This document shows, in pieces, positions 24,303-32,569 of a stretch of 64,000 bases of DNA (the first letter of the stretch is position 1; every line of letters starts with the position of its first letter). Both the position numbers and the translations under genes were made by a program. Source of the DNA: JBEKTW01 sp963727845. Its GTDB lineage: Bacteria > Bacteroidota > Ignavibacteria > UBA10030 > SZUA-254. The stretch lies in assembly GCA_963727845.1 (NCBI GenBank), contig CAVSHI010000003.1, positions 744,001 through 808,000 of the forward strand. Reading direction: 5' to 3'. The notes below the pieces were generated by a model. That model saw only the letters and a list, made by a program, of their open reading frames with translations. It searched no databases and had not been told where the DNA came from.

Positions 24303-25391
24303 ATGAAGTACCTTTTTTTCATTTTGACTGTTCTCGGGTGCTTACTGATCACCGCCCCGGCGACGAATGCTCAGGATCTGCAGGGAACACTCCAGCAACT
24401 TTCCCAGGACGCCGCGAAGAGCTACGTAGCGCCAATCGTTTCGGGTCTCGGGGCCGACCTTAACGGCGGCTGGTTCCATAAAGCTCCCCGGGCGGTCAAC
24501 CTTGGGTTCGACTTTGAAATCGGCGTCGTTGCGATGGGAACATTCTTCAAGAATGAAAATAAGGTGTTCTCGAACACAGGCTCTTTTCAATTTGATTCCC
24601 TTCAGGCATATGATTTGGCCAACAATGCCCAATACAATGGGACCTCGCTGCCCCCGCCACTGATCGATTCGGCTGCGAGAGCCGTAAGCAATCAAAAATT
24701 CCAAGTGACGATTTCAGGCCCGACTGCCGTAGGTAATAAATCCGACAGGATATTGGTGACCTTCCCGGGACAAACGATTTTCGCCGGTGGTGATTCGATT
24801 GTCATCCCGACCCGCGTTGAGTCGCTGATGGTCGGAGGCTTGTTTAGTCCAGCCCTCACCGCCCTTCCACTGGCTGCTCCGCAGCTTACGATCGGCACGG
24901 TGTTCGGGACACAGTTTTCATTTCGCTATCTGCCCAACGTCCAGATCACGCAGCAAATCGGAAGCTTCAAGTACTTTGGCTTCGGCATCCAGCACAACCC
25001 CGCAGTCTGGTTAGGTACACCGCTTCCGCTGGACCTTTCCGTCGGCTACTTCACTCAAACCATGGACGTCGGAACGCTCATTTCCACTACTACAAAGTCA
25101 TGGGGGATACAGGCGAGCAAACAGCTGGGTTGGAGCTACTTGAACCTGACTCCCTATTTCGGATACTTGCACGAGAGTTCGACCATGACGTTCACGTACA
25201 CACCGGCAGCCATGACATTACCGGACGGGGAAATTTATCAGCCGGATCCGGTAAATTTTGCCCTGACAGGTCAGAACACTTCTCGGATCACCGCAGGCCT
25301 TGGAATCCGTCTCGGGATTATCAACGTCAACGCAGACTACAATTTCGCGACATACAATTCTGCAACAGCGGGCGTCATGCTCAGTTTCTAA
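24303..25391 (+). CDS. DUF6588-like outer-membrane beta-barrel protein
   Basis: The 362-residue protein has a clear signal peptide (ending TNAQ) and a strand-rich body. The body includes the GADLNGGWFHKAPR and FDFEIGVVAMGTFF segments that I associate, from memory, with DUF6588. Late aromatic-ended strands finish in the terminal GVMLSF, as barrel proteins do. It is likely an outer-membrane protein of unknown role. It has a strong SD, a probable promoter and a strong terminator (25408-25450), so it is monocistronic. The family name is from recall and should be treated as tentative. Confidence 0.7.
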   Translation: MKYLFFILTVLGCLLITAPATNAQDLQGTLQQLSQDAAKSYVAPIVSGLGADLNGGWFHKAPRAVNLGFDFEIGVVAMGTFFKNENKVFSNTGSFQFDSLQAYDLANNAQYNGTSLPPPLIDSAARAVSNQKFQVTISGPTAVGNKSDRILVTFPGQTIFAGGDSIVIPTRVESLMVGGLFSPALTALPLAAPQLTIGTVFGTQFSFRYLPNVQITQQIGSFKYFGFGIQHNPAVWLGTPLPLDLSVGYFTQTMDVGTLISTTTKSWGIQASKQLGWSYLNLTPYFGYLHESSTMTFTYTPAAMTLPDGEIYQPDPVNFALTGQNTSRITAGLGIRLGIINVNADYNFATYNSATAGVMLSF

Positions 25392-25407
25392 CCACCCCGT
25401 CTCTGTC

Positions 25408-25450
25408 AAGAAGAGTCCCGCTTCGTTACGGAGCGGGACTTTTCTTGTTT
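25408..25450 (+). terminator. Intrinsic terminator after the DUF6588-like gene
   Basis: The stem AGTCCCGCT (25414-25422) pairs with AGCGGGACT (25432-25440), extended outward by CAAGAA and TTCTTG, and is followed by a T-rich tract. It lies 17 bp after the stop codon. Confidence 0.88.
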
Positions 25451-25468
25451 ATGGGAGTTGACTATATT
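25440..25468 (+). promoter_or_regulatory. Possible promoter of the SDR-barrel-anti-sigma operon
   Basis: TATATT at 25463-25468 has the weak -35 TTTTCT 17 bp upstream, overlapping the T tract of the preceding terminator. The start codon follows 26 bp later. The -10 is good and the -35 is poor. Confidence 0.35.
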
Positions 25469-25494
25469 ATAGAAAAGGCCAAAGAAGACCAGTT

Positions 25495-26286
25495 ATGCTC
25501 AATACCGGACTGCAAAACAGGGTTGCCCTCATCACCGGAGGAAGCCGCGGCATCGGCAAGGCCATCGCAACGGCGTTCGCAAACGAAGGAGTACGCCTTG
25601 CGCTGTGCGCGAGAGACGAACGCTTGTTGAAGCAAGCAGTGGATGAACTCCAGCATACCGCCCATGCCGACGTCATCGGCGTCAAAGCGAACACGACCAA
25701 ACTTAACGACATCCGGCGCTTCGTCGACGCTGCCGTAAAGAAATTCGACCGCATTGATATCCTGGTGAACAACGCGGGCAGCGCGCACATCGGCGGCATT
25801 TTCGACACGTCGGATGAAGACTGGGAATATCACGTTCAATTGAAACTGCTCGGGTACATCCGGATGGCACGCGAGGTCATCCCCACCATGAAGAAAAACA
25901 ACGGCGGCAAGATCATCAACATCGTCGGGACAGCCGGCAAGGAACCATCGCCGCAGTACATGCTGCCCGGCGTGACCAATGCCGCTTTGCTCAACTTCAC
26001 CAAATCGCTTTCGATGGAACTTGAGGTCTCTAACATCACCGTGAACAGCATCAACCCCGGAACGACGGACACGCCGTTGACCGTCGAGACCTTCGCGTCC
26101 CTCGCCCGCATCCTCCAGAAAACGCCCGACGAAGTCAGGCAAGCCGTCGCCGCCTCGTTCCCCGGCGGGAGAATCGCCGCGGCGGATGATATCGCCAGAC
26201 TCGTGACATTCCTGGCCTCTGACGCCGCGAACTTCATCAACGGTATCTCTATCAATAGCGATGCCGGGAAATCCTCCGGGTTTTAG
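25495..26286 (+). CDS. Short-chain dehydrogenase/reductase with atypical active site
   Basis: The 263-residue protein is a Rossmann SDR. It shows ALITGGSRGIGKAIA (nucleotide loop near 11-25), LVNNAGSAH, the Ser-poor region IINIVGTAGKEPSPQYM and a C-terminal GISINSDAG. The usual YxxxK is not present. The block reads YMLPGVTNAALLNFTKS, so Asn stands where the catalytic Lys is expected. A subset of SDRs looks like this, so it may be active with altered chemistry. It begins an operon with the barrel protein (3-bp gap). The substrate is unknown. Confidence 0.85.
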   Translation: MLNTGLQNRVALITGGSRGIGKAIATAFANEGVRLALCARDERLLKQAVDELQHTAHADVIGVKANTTKLNDIRRFVDAAVKKFDRIDILVNNAGSAHIGGIFDTSDEDWEYHVQLKLLGYIRMAREVIPTMKKNNGGKIINIVGTAGKEPSPQYMLPGVTNAALLNFTKSLSMELEVSNITVNSINPGTTDTPLTVETFASLARILQKTPDEVRQAVAASFPGGRIAAADDIARLVTFLASDAANFINGISINSDAGKSSGF

Positions 26287-26288
26287 CG

Positions 26289-28214
26289 ATGTCCCGATGG
26301 TCAGTCCGTTTATGCGGAATGCTGTTCCTCTGTTGCCAGCTCTGCCTTCCGCAGAGTGAACTCGGGGGAACCCATCCTCCGGGGACTCCGTCCGATACAT
26401 CGCGGCCAATGAACAACGCTTCGATTGCCCTCGACAAGTCGCTGGACACGTACCACTGGACGGGACTCGCCGCCTACGACAACCTCTTCGGCCCCTGGTC
26501 GCTGCAGTTCAGGGAGCAGTTTCTTTCGATGCTCATCAACACCGATCCCCAGCTCATCAGGGACGAGGAAACACTCGGTCTTTTCCTGAAACACCGAGAA
26601 ACCGACTGGCTTCAAAGCGCTTTTCAGGTCTCATCGTACAGTCTCTCCGACAATCAGAACGTGGGAATCGGCAGCGCTTCTTCCCATGCGTTCTATGCCG
26701 GTGCCGAGCTCGAACCGGTCGAACGCCTCGCGCTGCTTCCGATGCTCGGCTACCGGTTCGATAATCAATTGAATCAACATGACAAGGGAATATCGTATCA
26801 ACTCGGCATTTCTTCCGACAGCCTTTATTACAACGGATACCGGACAAGTCTGAACGGAAAAATGGAGTACGACAATCTCGACCCCCGTGCGGCAGAGACA
26901 CGCAACGTCTCTCTTGTGATCGACAAAGACTTCTTCGAGCAAACCCGCAACATGCTGCGGGTCCAGTACAACCGCAACCGGCGCGATTTCTACGATGCCG
27001 CGGACACAGTCATCCAGCGTCAATACGGCGTTTCAAACAATATCGAAACACGGACCGACGATTCATACGCTTTTTCGGATGTTCTCGACTACACTCTCGG
27101 ACGAGGCACACTGCTCTCCTTCCAGGGAAATGTTGTCAGCCGTGAGGTTACCCGGGAGCTCAGGTACGAGGATTTGACCAATCCGCGCAGAGCGACGCTC
27201 GGAACGACAATCAACGAATTAACATTCGACGGCGGCGTACAGGCAAACTATGCGCCCGGGGGTTTCCTCTCCGGCTGGCTGAAGTTCTATTACCAGGATC
27301 GGGACGAGGAGCACACCATCCAGCCGGAACAGAATGAGCTCACGGTCGTCAGCGACTCCCTGTCACTCGTCGAGGAGCGGAAGAACAACCACGCTCGCCG
27401 GACCCTTCTGGCGCTGAACATCGGCATGACGCCGTCTCATGCCGATTCCGTCGCACTCTCCGCCACAACCACGCTCCTCCGTTATGACACGCCGACGGAA
27501 CTCAACGACGACCAGCGCGATGAACTGCGGTATATTCTGAGTCTTTCTGCCGCGCACCACTTCAACCGTTACCTCAATTTCCAGTTCCTGGCGGAAGCCG
27601 ACCTGACGCATCTCGTGTATCTCCTTTCGACCCGAAGCGCCGACAACACCTGGAACCGGATTTTCAGGCTGTCGCCCCGCCTGGCGTATGCTTCGGGCGG
27701 CGGGATATCGTCGGTGAATACCTTCGAGGTACTCGCAAACTACACGGTCTATGACTATGAGTATTTGCTTTCACCCATTCGAAGTTTTGCATTTCGCCAA
27801 TTTGGGTTCATCGATTCTACAACGGTCGAGCTGACGCGGCGGCTCGCCGTGGAGTGGTTCAGCCAGATTCGATTGTACGAGCGAGGTGAACTCCAGTGGC
27901 AGGAGTTTTCCGAAACACCGTTGAATTATTTTGAAGACAAGACGTACATAGGGACCGTGCGGTACCGGTTTCGCGAACGATTGGTTTTTTCACTCGGTAT
28001 TCGTTATTTTAGTCAGGCACGGTTCAGTTACCAGGGCACCGAGCGCCAGCTCGATAGTTTCTTGCGCAGCATCGGGCCGATTACTGGCATTCGATGGAGC
28101 GTCGGACAGCGGACCGAGCTTTTCGTGAAAGGCTGGTACGAGAACCAATCATTGACGGGGCAACCCGGCCGCAGTTTCACGAATGTGAATGCATCGTTCA
28201 TGGTTCTTATTTAA
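26289..28214 (+). CDS. Predicted outer-membrane beta-barrel protein, unknown function
   Basis: The 641-residue protein has a hydrophobic N-terminal signal (about 1-22). After a short Pro/Thr-rich linker it has a long series of amphipathic strands with alternating aromatic and polar residues (for example TLLSFQGNVVSREVTREL and ERLVFSLGIRYFSQARFSY). The last residues, NASFMVLI, resemble a barrel end signal. I do not recognise a family. It lies 3 bp after the SDR and 23 bp before the anti-sigma-type ATPase, an unusual operon pairing. A sensor or porin role would be pure inference. Confidence 0.7.
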   Translation: MSRWSVRLCGMLFLCCQLCLPQSELGGTHPPGTPSDTSRPMNNASIALDKSLDTYHWTGLAAYDNLFGPWSLQFREQFLSMLINTDPQLIRDEETLGLFLKHRETDWLQSAFQVSSYSLSDNQNVGIGSASSHAFYAGAELEPVERLALLPMLGYRFDNQLNQHDKGISYQLGISSDSLYYNGYRTSLNGKMEYDNLDPRAAETRNVSLVIDKDFFEQTRNMLRVQYNRNRRDFYDAADTVIQRQYGVSNNIETRTDDSYAFSDVLDYTLGRGTLLSFQGNVVSREVTRELRYEDLTNPRRATLGTTINELTFDGGVQANYAPGGFLSGWLKFYYQDRDEEHTIQPEQNELTVVSDSLSLVEERKNNHARRTLLALNIGMTPSHADSVALSATTTLLRYDTPTELNDDQRDELRYILSLSAAHHFNRYLNFQFLAEADLTHLVYLLSTRSADNTWNRIFRLSPRLAYASGGGISSVNTFEVLANYTVYDYEYLLSPIRSFAFRQFGFIDSTTVELTRRLAVEWFSQIRLYERGELQWQEFSETPLNYFEDKTYIGTVRYRFRERLVFSLGIRYFSQARFSYQGTERQLDSFLRSIGPITGIRWSVGQRTELFVKGWYENQSLTGQPGRSFTNVNASFMVLI

Positions 28215-28236
28215 CGAAAGGGAAAGTTCGTACGGA

Positions 28237-28680
28237 ATGCAAAAAAGGTTCACGCTGATATTATCGAGCAAACCCCAGGAAGTGAAACGGGTCGAAGGAT
28301 TCATCCATAGCGTGAATCGTGCCGCCCATCTGGACGAGGAAGGATACTACAAGTTACTGGTGGCCACCACGGAGGCAGTCAATAACGGTATTATTCACGG
28401 CAACAAACGGGTTGCGAAGAAGAAAGTGACGGTCACCTGCATTCTCAGCAGTTCTCTTCTTGTCGTACGGGTCCACGATCAAGGACCTGGCTTCGATGCG
28501 GCATCGCTCCCCAATCCGCTGGCCGAAGAAAATCTCCTGCGCGAACACGGCCGCGGAGTGTTTCTCATCCGCTCACTCATGGAAAGTGTGCAGTTTGAAA
28601 GACATAAGACCGGCTCGAACGTCATCATGAAAATCTCGCTCCCAAAGCCGTCGACGGCAGTCCGCCTCAAAAAGAACTGA
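28237..28680 (+). CDS. Anti-sigma regulatory factor-type ATPase (HATPase_c_2, RsbW-like)
   Basis: The protein has 147 residues from ATG 28237; the longer frame from 28189 overlaps the barrel gene. The GHKL ATPase boxes are visible: TEAVNNGIIHGN (N box), VHDQGPGFDAASLP (G1) and EHGRGVFLIRSLMESV (G2). Members bind sigma factors or anti-anti-sigma factors and act as serine kinases in partner-switching cascades. No STAS-domain antagonist or sigma factor gene is adjacent, so the partner must be elsewhere. The 3' end abuts a truA duplication that could read antisense into it. Confidence 0.87.
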   Translation: MQKRFTLILSSKPQEVKRVEGFIHSVNRAAHLDEEGYYKLLVATTEAVNNGIIHGNKRVAKKKVTVTCILSSSLLVVRVHDQGPGFDAASLPNPLAEENLLREHGRGVFLIRSLMESVQFERHKTGSNVIMKISLPKPSTAVRLKKN

Positions 28681-28686
28681 AACGTC

Positions 28687-28935
28687 GCGGGCATTCTGCT
28701 GGACCTGCCATCCGCTGTAGCGCCTTCCCTCGTATTCGAGATGTATCGTAAACCGTGGCATTGTAATTACTCTTCACTTGTGCGGGACTACTCAGTCAAC
28801 GAATTCCCCTCCTCCGGAGGGGACCAAGGGGTGGGTTTTTATTGCACTTCGATTTGTGAACCGCACCCCGAGAACTCCTTTTCATTACAGCAGTCACACA
28901 CCACTAAATCTCCTGCTAATCCCCCCTACTCGTAG
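28687..28935. repeat. Segmental duplication: truA start plus upstream region, family D copy
   Basis: This stretch matches 50672-50930 in the same orientation, with scattered substitutions and a 14-bp difference near 28795. The right two thirds (28799-28935) is a family D repeat, AATTCCCCTCCTCCGGAGGGG to CACACACC-CTAAATC. The remaining DNA up to 28996 has no gene. Confidence 0.85.
28688..28761 (-). pseudogene. truA 5' fragment (duplicated first 25 codons)
   Basis: The minus strand encodes the first 25 residues of TruA (MPRFTIHLEYEGRRYSGWQV, then QQNAR). These match the complete gene at 49953-50747, which reads MPRFKIYLEYEGTRYSGWQV, then QQNAR. Similarity stops abruptly after that Arg codon, and the frame continues as antisense of the anti-sigma gene. 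The upstream DNA is also duplicated, so this is a truncated copy and not a functional pseudouridine synthase. Confidence 0.88.
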
Positions 28936-28996
28936 ACAAGGGGAAGCAATTCCACAGCCAACGTCCTTCTCTAACGTTAGCGCATTCCAGAATCGG

Positions 28997-29425
28997 TTAG
29001 CGAGCCGCTGCCGTCGAGCAATGACTATCGAACAATGACGTGAGCAGCGCTGCAGTCTCTCCCGGCGATCTCCTCTCGATATCCGACCGGTGGACCATTG
29101 CGACAAGCTTGCGATCGCGCAGGAGGGCAAACGACGGTGACAACGGGGGTTCACCGGTAAAATATTCGCGTGCGGCGGCTGTTGCGTCACGGTCGGTGCT
29201 CGCGAAAACCGTAGCAACCACGTCCGGCTTTGTGTGATGTTGAAGGGCAATGCCCAGCGCCGGGCGGGCGATACCGCCTGCGCATCCGCAAACAGAATTC
29301 ACGAAGACGAGCACTGTCCCTTTTGAATTGTCCATCACATCCTGAACTTCTCGGGGCGTCTGGAGCTCCCTGACACCGTGGCGAGTAACTTCCGTTTTCA
29401 TCTGCTGGATCATAATATCGTACAT
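28997..29425 (-). CDS. BrxA/BrxB family bacilliredoxin
   Basis: The 142-residue thioredoxin-fold protein has the bacilliredoxin CGC motif in VNSVCGCAGGIARPAL and the family-like segment VVATVFASTDRDATAAAREY. Bacilliredoxins remove bacillithiol from mixed disulfides in Firmicutes; related proteins occur in Bacteroidota-type genomes, where bacillithiol or a similar thiol is likely used. I start at ATG 29425, with GAGGAG at the ideal distance; the frame open to 29632 runs through repeats. It is monocistronic and surrounded by repeats on both sides. Confidence 0.87.
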   Translation of the reverse strand: MYDIMIQQMKTEVTRHGVRELQTPREVQDVMDNSKGTVLVFVNSVCGCAGGIARPALGIALQHHTKPDVVATVFASTDRDATAAAREYFTGEPPLSPSFALLRDRKLVAMVHRSDIERRSPGETAALLTSLFDSHCSTAAAR

Positions 29426-29513
29426 TGGTATCTCCTCATGGTTAAAAGAACACAGTAGTTTGATAATACAAGATACGAAATTCCGGGAAGAAGGGAAAGA
29501 GGCGACACCGCAG

Positions 29514-29690
29514 CTCGTTCCGAAATTCCATTTGGGAATGTTCTCTGCTGTCTTCAAGGAGTGATGGACGGCAAAGCAGACGGGATGGCCGAGTCCGTTC
29601 CCAAGCAGGAGCTTGGGAACGAGAGGGGGCACGGATGCTCGTTCCCAAATTCTATTTGGGAATGTTCTCTGCTGTCTCCCAGAAGTGAAT
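29514..29690. repeat. Palindromic repeat cluster upstream of bacilliredoxin gene
   Basis: Two direct copies of about 50 bp (CTCGTTCC-AAATTC-ATTTGGGAATG, ending TCTCTGCTGTCT) lie at 29514-29563 and 29638-29690. A perfect palindrome, GTTCCCAAGC/GCTTGGGAAC, lies between them at 29597-29620. Each copy itself contains the pairing ATTCCAAAT-type arms. Nothing gene-like is seen in 29426-29745. Confidence 0.75.
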
Positions 29691-29745
29691 TCGTTAAGAA
29701 GAAAAAGAACAACCGGTGGATTGGCGGGAACGACCGGTTTGGTGT

Positions 29746-30141
29746 CTATTGTCTGTCGCCTCTGTTAATAATATCAAAGGGAATTTTGGAATCTGCATAC
29801 ACCTGCCACAATTGAATTTTCCCATTCTTGATGACCGCTTTCCACGAAGCCGGCAGACGCCAGTGATTTTCTTTCTTATCGCTCAGCCCTTGATACGTAC
29901 CGCTTGCAAAACCAAATGCTGCAACCATATTCCCATCAATGAACATATCCGTAATTTCGATTTGATAGTCGGGAAACCACTGAAAGTATCCAATCCATCC
30001 TGCCCTCATTTTTTCTTTGCCGGAAACTTCATTCCCCTGACAATCGATGAATGTATGGTCATCTGCCATAAGGGAGCAAATCTTGTCAACGTTGTGTTCG
30101 TTGATTGCGTCAACAAATTTGTGGAAAATCTGTTTGTCCAT
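29746..30141 (-). CDS. NTF2/SnoaL-like protein
   Basis: The small protein (131 residues from ATG 30141; GTG 30165 is an alternative) has the cone-fold pattern of SnoaL-like proteins. It starts FHKFVDAINEHNVDKICSLM, with DDHTFIDCQGNEVSGKE and the C-terminal SWKAVIKNGKIQLWQVYAD. Such proteins are diverse (steroid isomerases, polyketide cyclases, orphan ligand binders), so no reaction can be named. It follows the signal peptidase-like gene by about 30 bp and lies in the AT-richer accessory stretch. Neither start has a convincing SD. Confidence 0.7.
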   Translation of the reverse strand: MDKQIFHKFVDAINEHNVDKICSLMADDHTFIDCQGNEVSGKEKMRAGWIGYFQWFPDYQIEITDMFIDGNMVAAFGFASGTYQGLSDKKENHWRLPASWKAVIKNGKIQLWQVYADSKIPFDIINRGDRQ

Positions 30142-30171
30142 ATCGCGGAAGGTTATTCCGGGCACTGGTTG

Positions 30172-30750
30172 TTATTGGATAGATACTCTTTCCCCAACCC
30201 TTGATCCATCCGATGATCTGGCAATACTTAACACTTTTCCCGTGATGGCTTTCTCATCAACGAATCCAAAATAACGGCTGTCCAGACTGTTGTCCCTATG
30301 GTCGCCGAGAAGAAAACATTTGCCGGGCGGAACAGTTATAGGTCCATAGTTATCGCTGTTGCCGGCCCCCGGGGGAAATATCTTAGGGTCATTAACGCCT
30401 GGCGCAAGTATTACCGGATTTGAACGCTTCGTCTGAAGCTCCGGCATGAACTGTTTATTGTCGACGAATACAACTCCTTGACGGATGAATACGATTTGTC
30501 CTCCCGTTGCCACGCATCGTTTGACTACGACGGCCGACTCATCCGTGGGATTCTTGAATATAACAACATCTCCCGATTGAACCGGGTCACTGCGATAAGC
30601 ATCCAAATCTACGAGAATCTCCTCATCCGGGAGTATGGTCGGTTCCATTCCAACCGTAGGGACTTTATACGTTTTCATGGGTGAACATGAACAAACAAGG
30701 ATAGCACATATAGTAATTAGCACAATGGAAACCAAAGCATGTTTTTGCAT
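30172..30750 (-). CDS. lepB: Signal peptidase I-like protein lacking the catalytic serine
   Basis: The protein has 192 residues from ATG 30750, which has GGAAGA 6 bp upstream; longer starts at 30774 and 30801 exist. A single N-terminal hydrophobic segment ends in a lipobox-like LVCSC. S26 family boxes follow: VPTVGMEPTILP (box B), VVVKRCVATGG (box D with the general-base Lys) and GDHRDNSLDSRYFG (box E). In box B the nucleophile position, normally Ser before Met, is Gly (GGA codon). The protein may be a catalytically dead paralogue, a lipid-anchored binder, or a variant enzyme. Family membership is sure; activity is doubtful. Confidence 0.82.
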   Translation of the reverse strand: MQKHALVSIVLITICAILVCSCSPMKTYKVPTVGMEPTILPDEEILVDLDAYRSDPVQSGDVVIFKNPTDESAVVVKRCVATGGQIVFIRQGVVFVDNKQFMPELQTKRSNPVILAPGVNDPKIFPPGAGNSDNYGPITVPPGKCFLLGDHRDNSLDSRYFGFVDEKAITGKVLSIARSSDGSRVGERVSIQ

Positions 30751-30814
30751 CTTTGTTCTTCCTGATTTTGACATATCCACGTTTGTAGGCCGCGAAAACA
30801 TATAACATTAATTC

Positions 30815-31303
30815 TTAATCAAATTCCTTACGGGGTTTGGATTGTTCCAGCCCGACTTTGCCCATGGTGATATCTGCTCTGAAATAGTTTTCACCTCTTG
30901 TGGGTGCGCCCGACAGCCGTCGGAGCATAGCGAGCTGGCCAGCATGCGTGAAAGCGTCGGCAATCGGCCCCTGAAACAACTTATTTAATGGGCAGTCGCT
31001 TGGCGCATTGCTTGCGAAGTACGCATCGAACTTCTGCATAGAATCACAGAAGCGCGCGACTTCATGATCCCAATCCTGAGGATGGGAATCATGCCAGACA
31101 TTCTCACCTTTCGACATTGAAAGGGCCCAGTCAAAAAGGTCGCCCATGTGTGCAAGGATTTCAACCGGCGTTCGGGATTTCGCATCCACACGAAAGGTTG
31201 CAAAAGCAGCAGGAGCATCGCGAAACGTTTTCGTTACCCGGTACGCGAGACTGGCAACAATGTGCCGGAACATTTCACGATTGCTTTCAGAGTTCGATGT
31301 CAT
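30815..31303 (-). CDS. DinB-like four-helix protein
   Basis: The 162-residue helical protein has well-placed histidines in ILAHMGDL (near 50) and DAFTHAGQLAMLRRLSG (near 120). This is the pattern of DinB/YfiT-type metal-binding four-helix bundles, members of which include thiol-dependent S-transferases such as bacillithiol transferases. A bacilliredoxin gene lies 1.4 kb away, so a thiol link is possible but unproved. The start has GAGGAAG at a good distance. It lies 64 bp upstream of the signal peptidase-like gene and may share its transcript. Confidence 0.75.
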   Translation of the reverse strand: MTSNSESNREMFRHIVASLAYRVTKTFRDAPAAFATFRVDAKSRTPVEILAHMGDLFDWALSMSKGENVWHDSHPQDWDHEVARFCDSMQKFDAYFASNAPSDCPLNKLFQGPIADAFTHAGQLAMLRRLSGAPTRGENYFRADITMGKVGLEQSKPRKEFD

Positions 31304-31383
31304 AGCTTCCTCATGATGCTATATGATGCGGCCGCTCAACGAACACGAAAAGTGAATCATAGTGGATTGGCGGGAGTGAACGG

Positions 31384-32193
31384 TTAGGTGACGTTAACTT
31401 GCTTGGTTTCATGTTGACCTCTGATAAAATAGTAACAAGCTATCGGTAAGAACACAATGGCAATGGTGTAGTTAGGCCATCCTGCCCAGTCCGAATTCAC
31501 CACAAAAAAGTATGGTGATGACAGAACAGTGAGAGAGAATACAGTCAAAGGATGTAGAATCATCGCCGAGATTGATGACCCCGTCTTAAATCTTGCATAG
31601 ACCAACACAGTTCCAAATTCCAGGCACTGCACCCAGAACAAAAGGTACTGCTGGAAATGAGAGAACCGCATAAATGGGAAATGCCAAATTGCCCAGATGG
31701 TGTTAATCAGTAACACTTGTTCAGTCCAACGAAGATGTTTCAATCGAGAGTACAGATAACCCCTCCAAGCGAACTCTTCGGCAAAGCCGGCGTGGATGAG
31801 CAAGAGAGAGAGCCATATCAACGAACCCCAAAATGGCGAGAACTGGATACCAAACAATCGGAAAAACGCCTCGTTGCTCTCGGGCCGAATGAACCCAAAG
31901 TCGTACTGAATGAGTGTAGAAAGTGTTGCTGCGAGAAACAAGAGGATGAATGCTATCACCAAGGCCGAGATGTTGCGAAGCTTATTCAGACCGACCGTCT
32001 GTAGGATGTTGTCTTTGCTAATCGCAAGAAAGATCAACGATGCAATTGTGGGGCCGAAGAGAAACAGATGGTAGACGGGATCGATGAAGCTGACATAGTT
32101 GTAATTGGACCGGAGCAGAAAAATCAGAAAACTGAATCCCACCGAGGTGATCAGTAGTAATAGCGCGATAACGTAGACTTTCACTCTGTTCAT
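31384..32193 (-). CDS. CPBP family intramembrane metalloprotease
   Basis: The 269-residue membrane protein has about seven to eight helices and the CPBP (Abi/Rce1) motifs. These are FAEEFAWRGYLYSRL (glutamate pair plus Arg, motif 1) and INTIWAIWHFPFMRF (the W..WH.P motif 2). Family members cleave within the membrane or modify prenylated or peptide substrates and often belong to bacteriocin immunity or stress islands. I start at ATG 32193, with GAGGAAG directly upstream; the open frame to 32241 lacks this. The gene is isolated in an accessory region and its substrate is unknown. Confidence 0.85.
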   Translation of the reverse strand: MNRVKVYVIALLLLITSVGFSFLIFLLRSNYNYVSFIDPVYHLFLFGPTIASLIFLAISKDNILQTVGLNKLRNISALVIAFILLFLAATLSTLIQYDFGFIRPESNEAFFRLFGIQFSPFWGSLIWLSLLLIHAGFAEEFAWRGYLYSRLKHLRWTEQVLLINTIWAIWHFPFMRFSHFQQYLLFWVQCLEFGTVLVYARFKTGSSISAMILHPLTVFSLTVLSSPYFFVVNSDWAGWPNYTIAIVFLPIACYYFIRGQHETKQVNVT

Positions 32194-32569
32194 AGATACT
32201 TCCTCGAAAAACGGATGTATGGTGCGCCACCTAAGATCCAATCATGAGGCACATGCCATTTGTCATGGCGCTCTGTTGGGTATGTGCTGGACGATTTTCG
32301 CAACGCCGGAAGGAGCTTCCGGTAAAAGAAATGTGTTTCCCTCATTTCATATGCCTGTCAACCTAATGATTGAAAGGTACAGAAAAACATACGGAAAGTC
32401 CAGAACGATGTCGTCGAAACAAACATTGTACTCCAAGGTCATGCAGTGCTGAACAGGACATCGATTCCACAGGGTCCGGGAGGGAAACAGATGAGGCAAG
32501 TCGCTTGAAATGAGCGCGGGTCACGGTCAACGCGTAGTTGGTGAATTTAGTCTGACATCATACGTCTGA

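Noticed and set aside
28573..28761. A small gene of 62 codons starting like TruA
   Set aside because: Only the first 25 residues match TruA; the rest is antisense of the anti-sigma gene. It is treated as a duplicated fragment.
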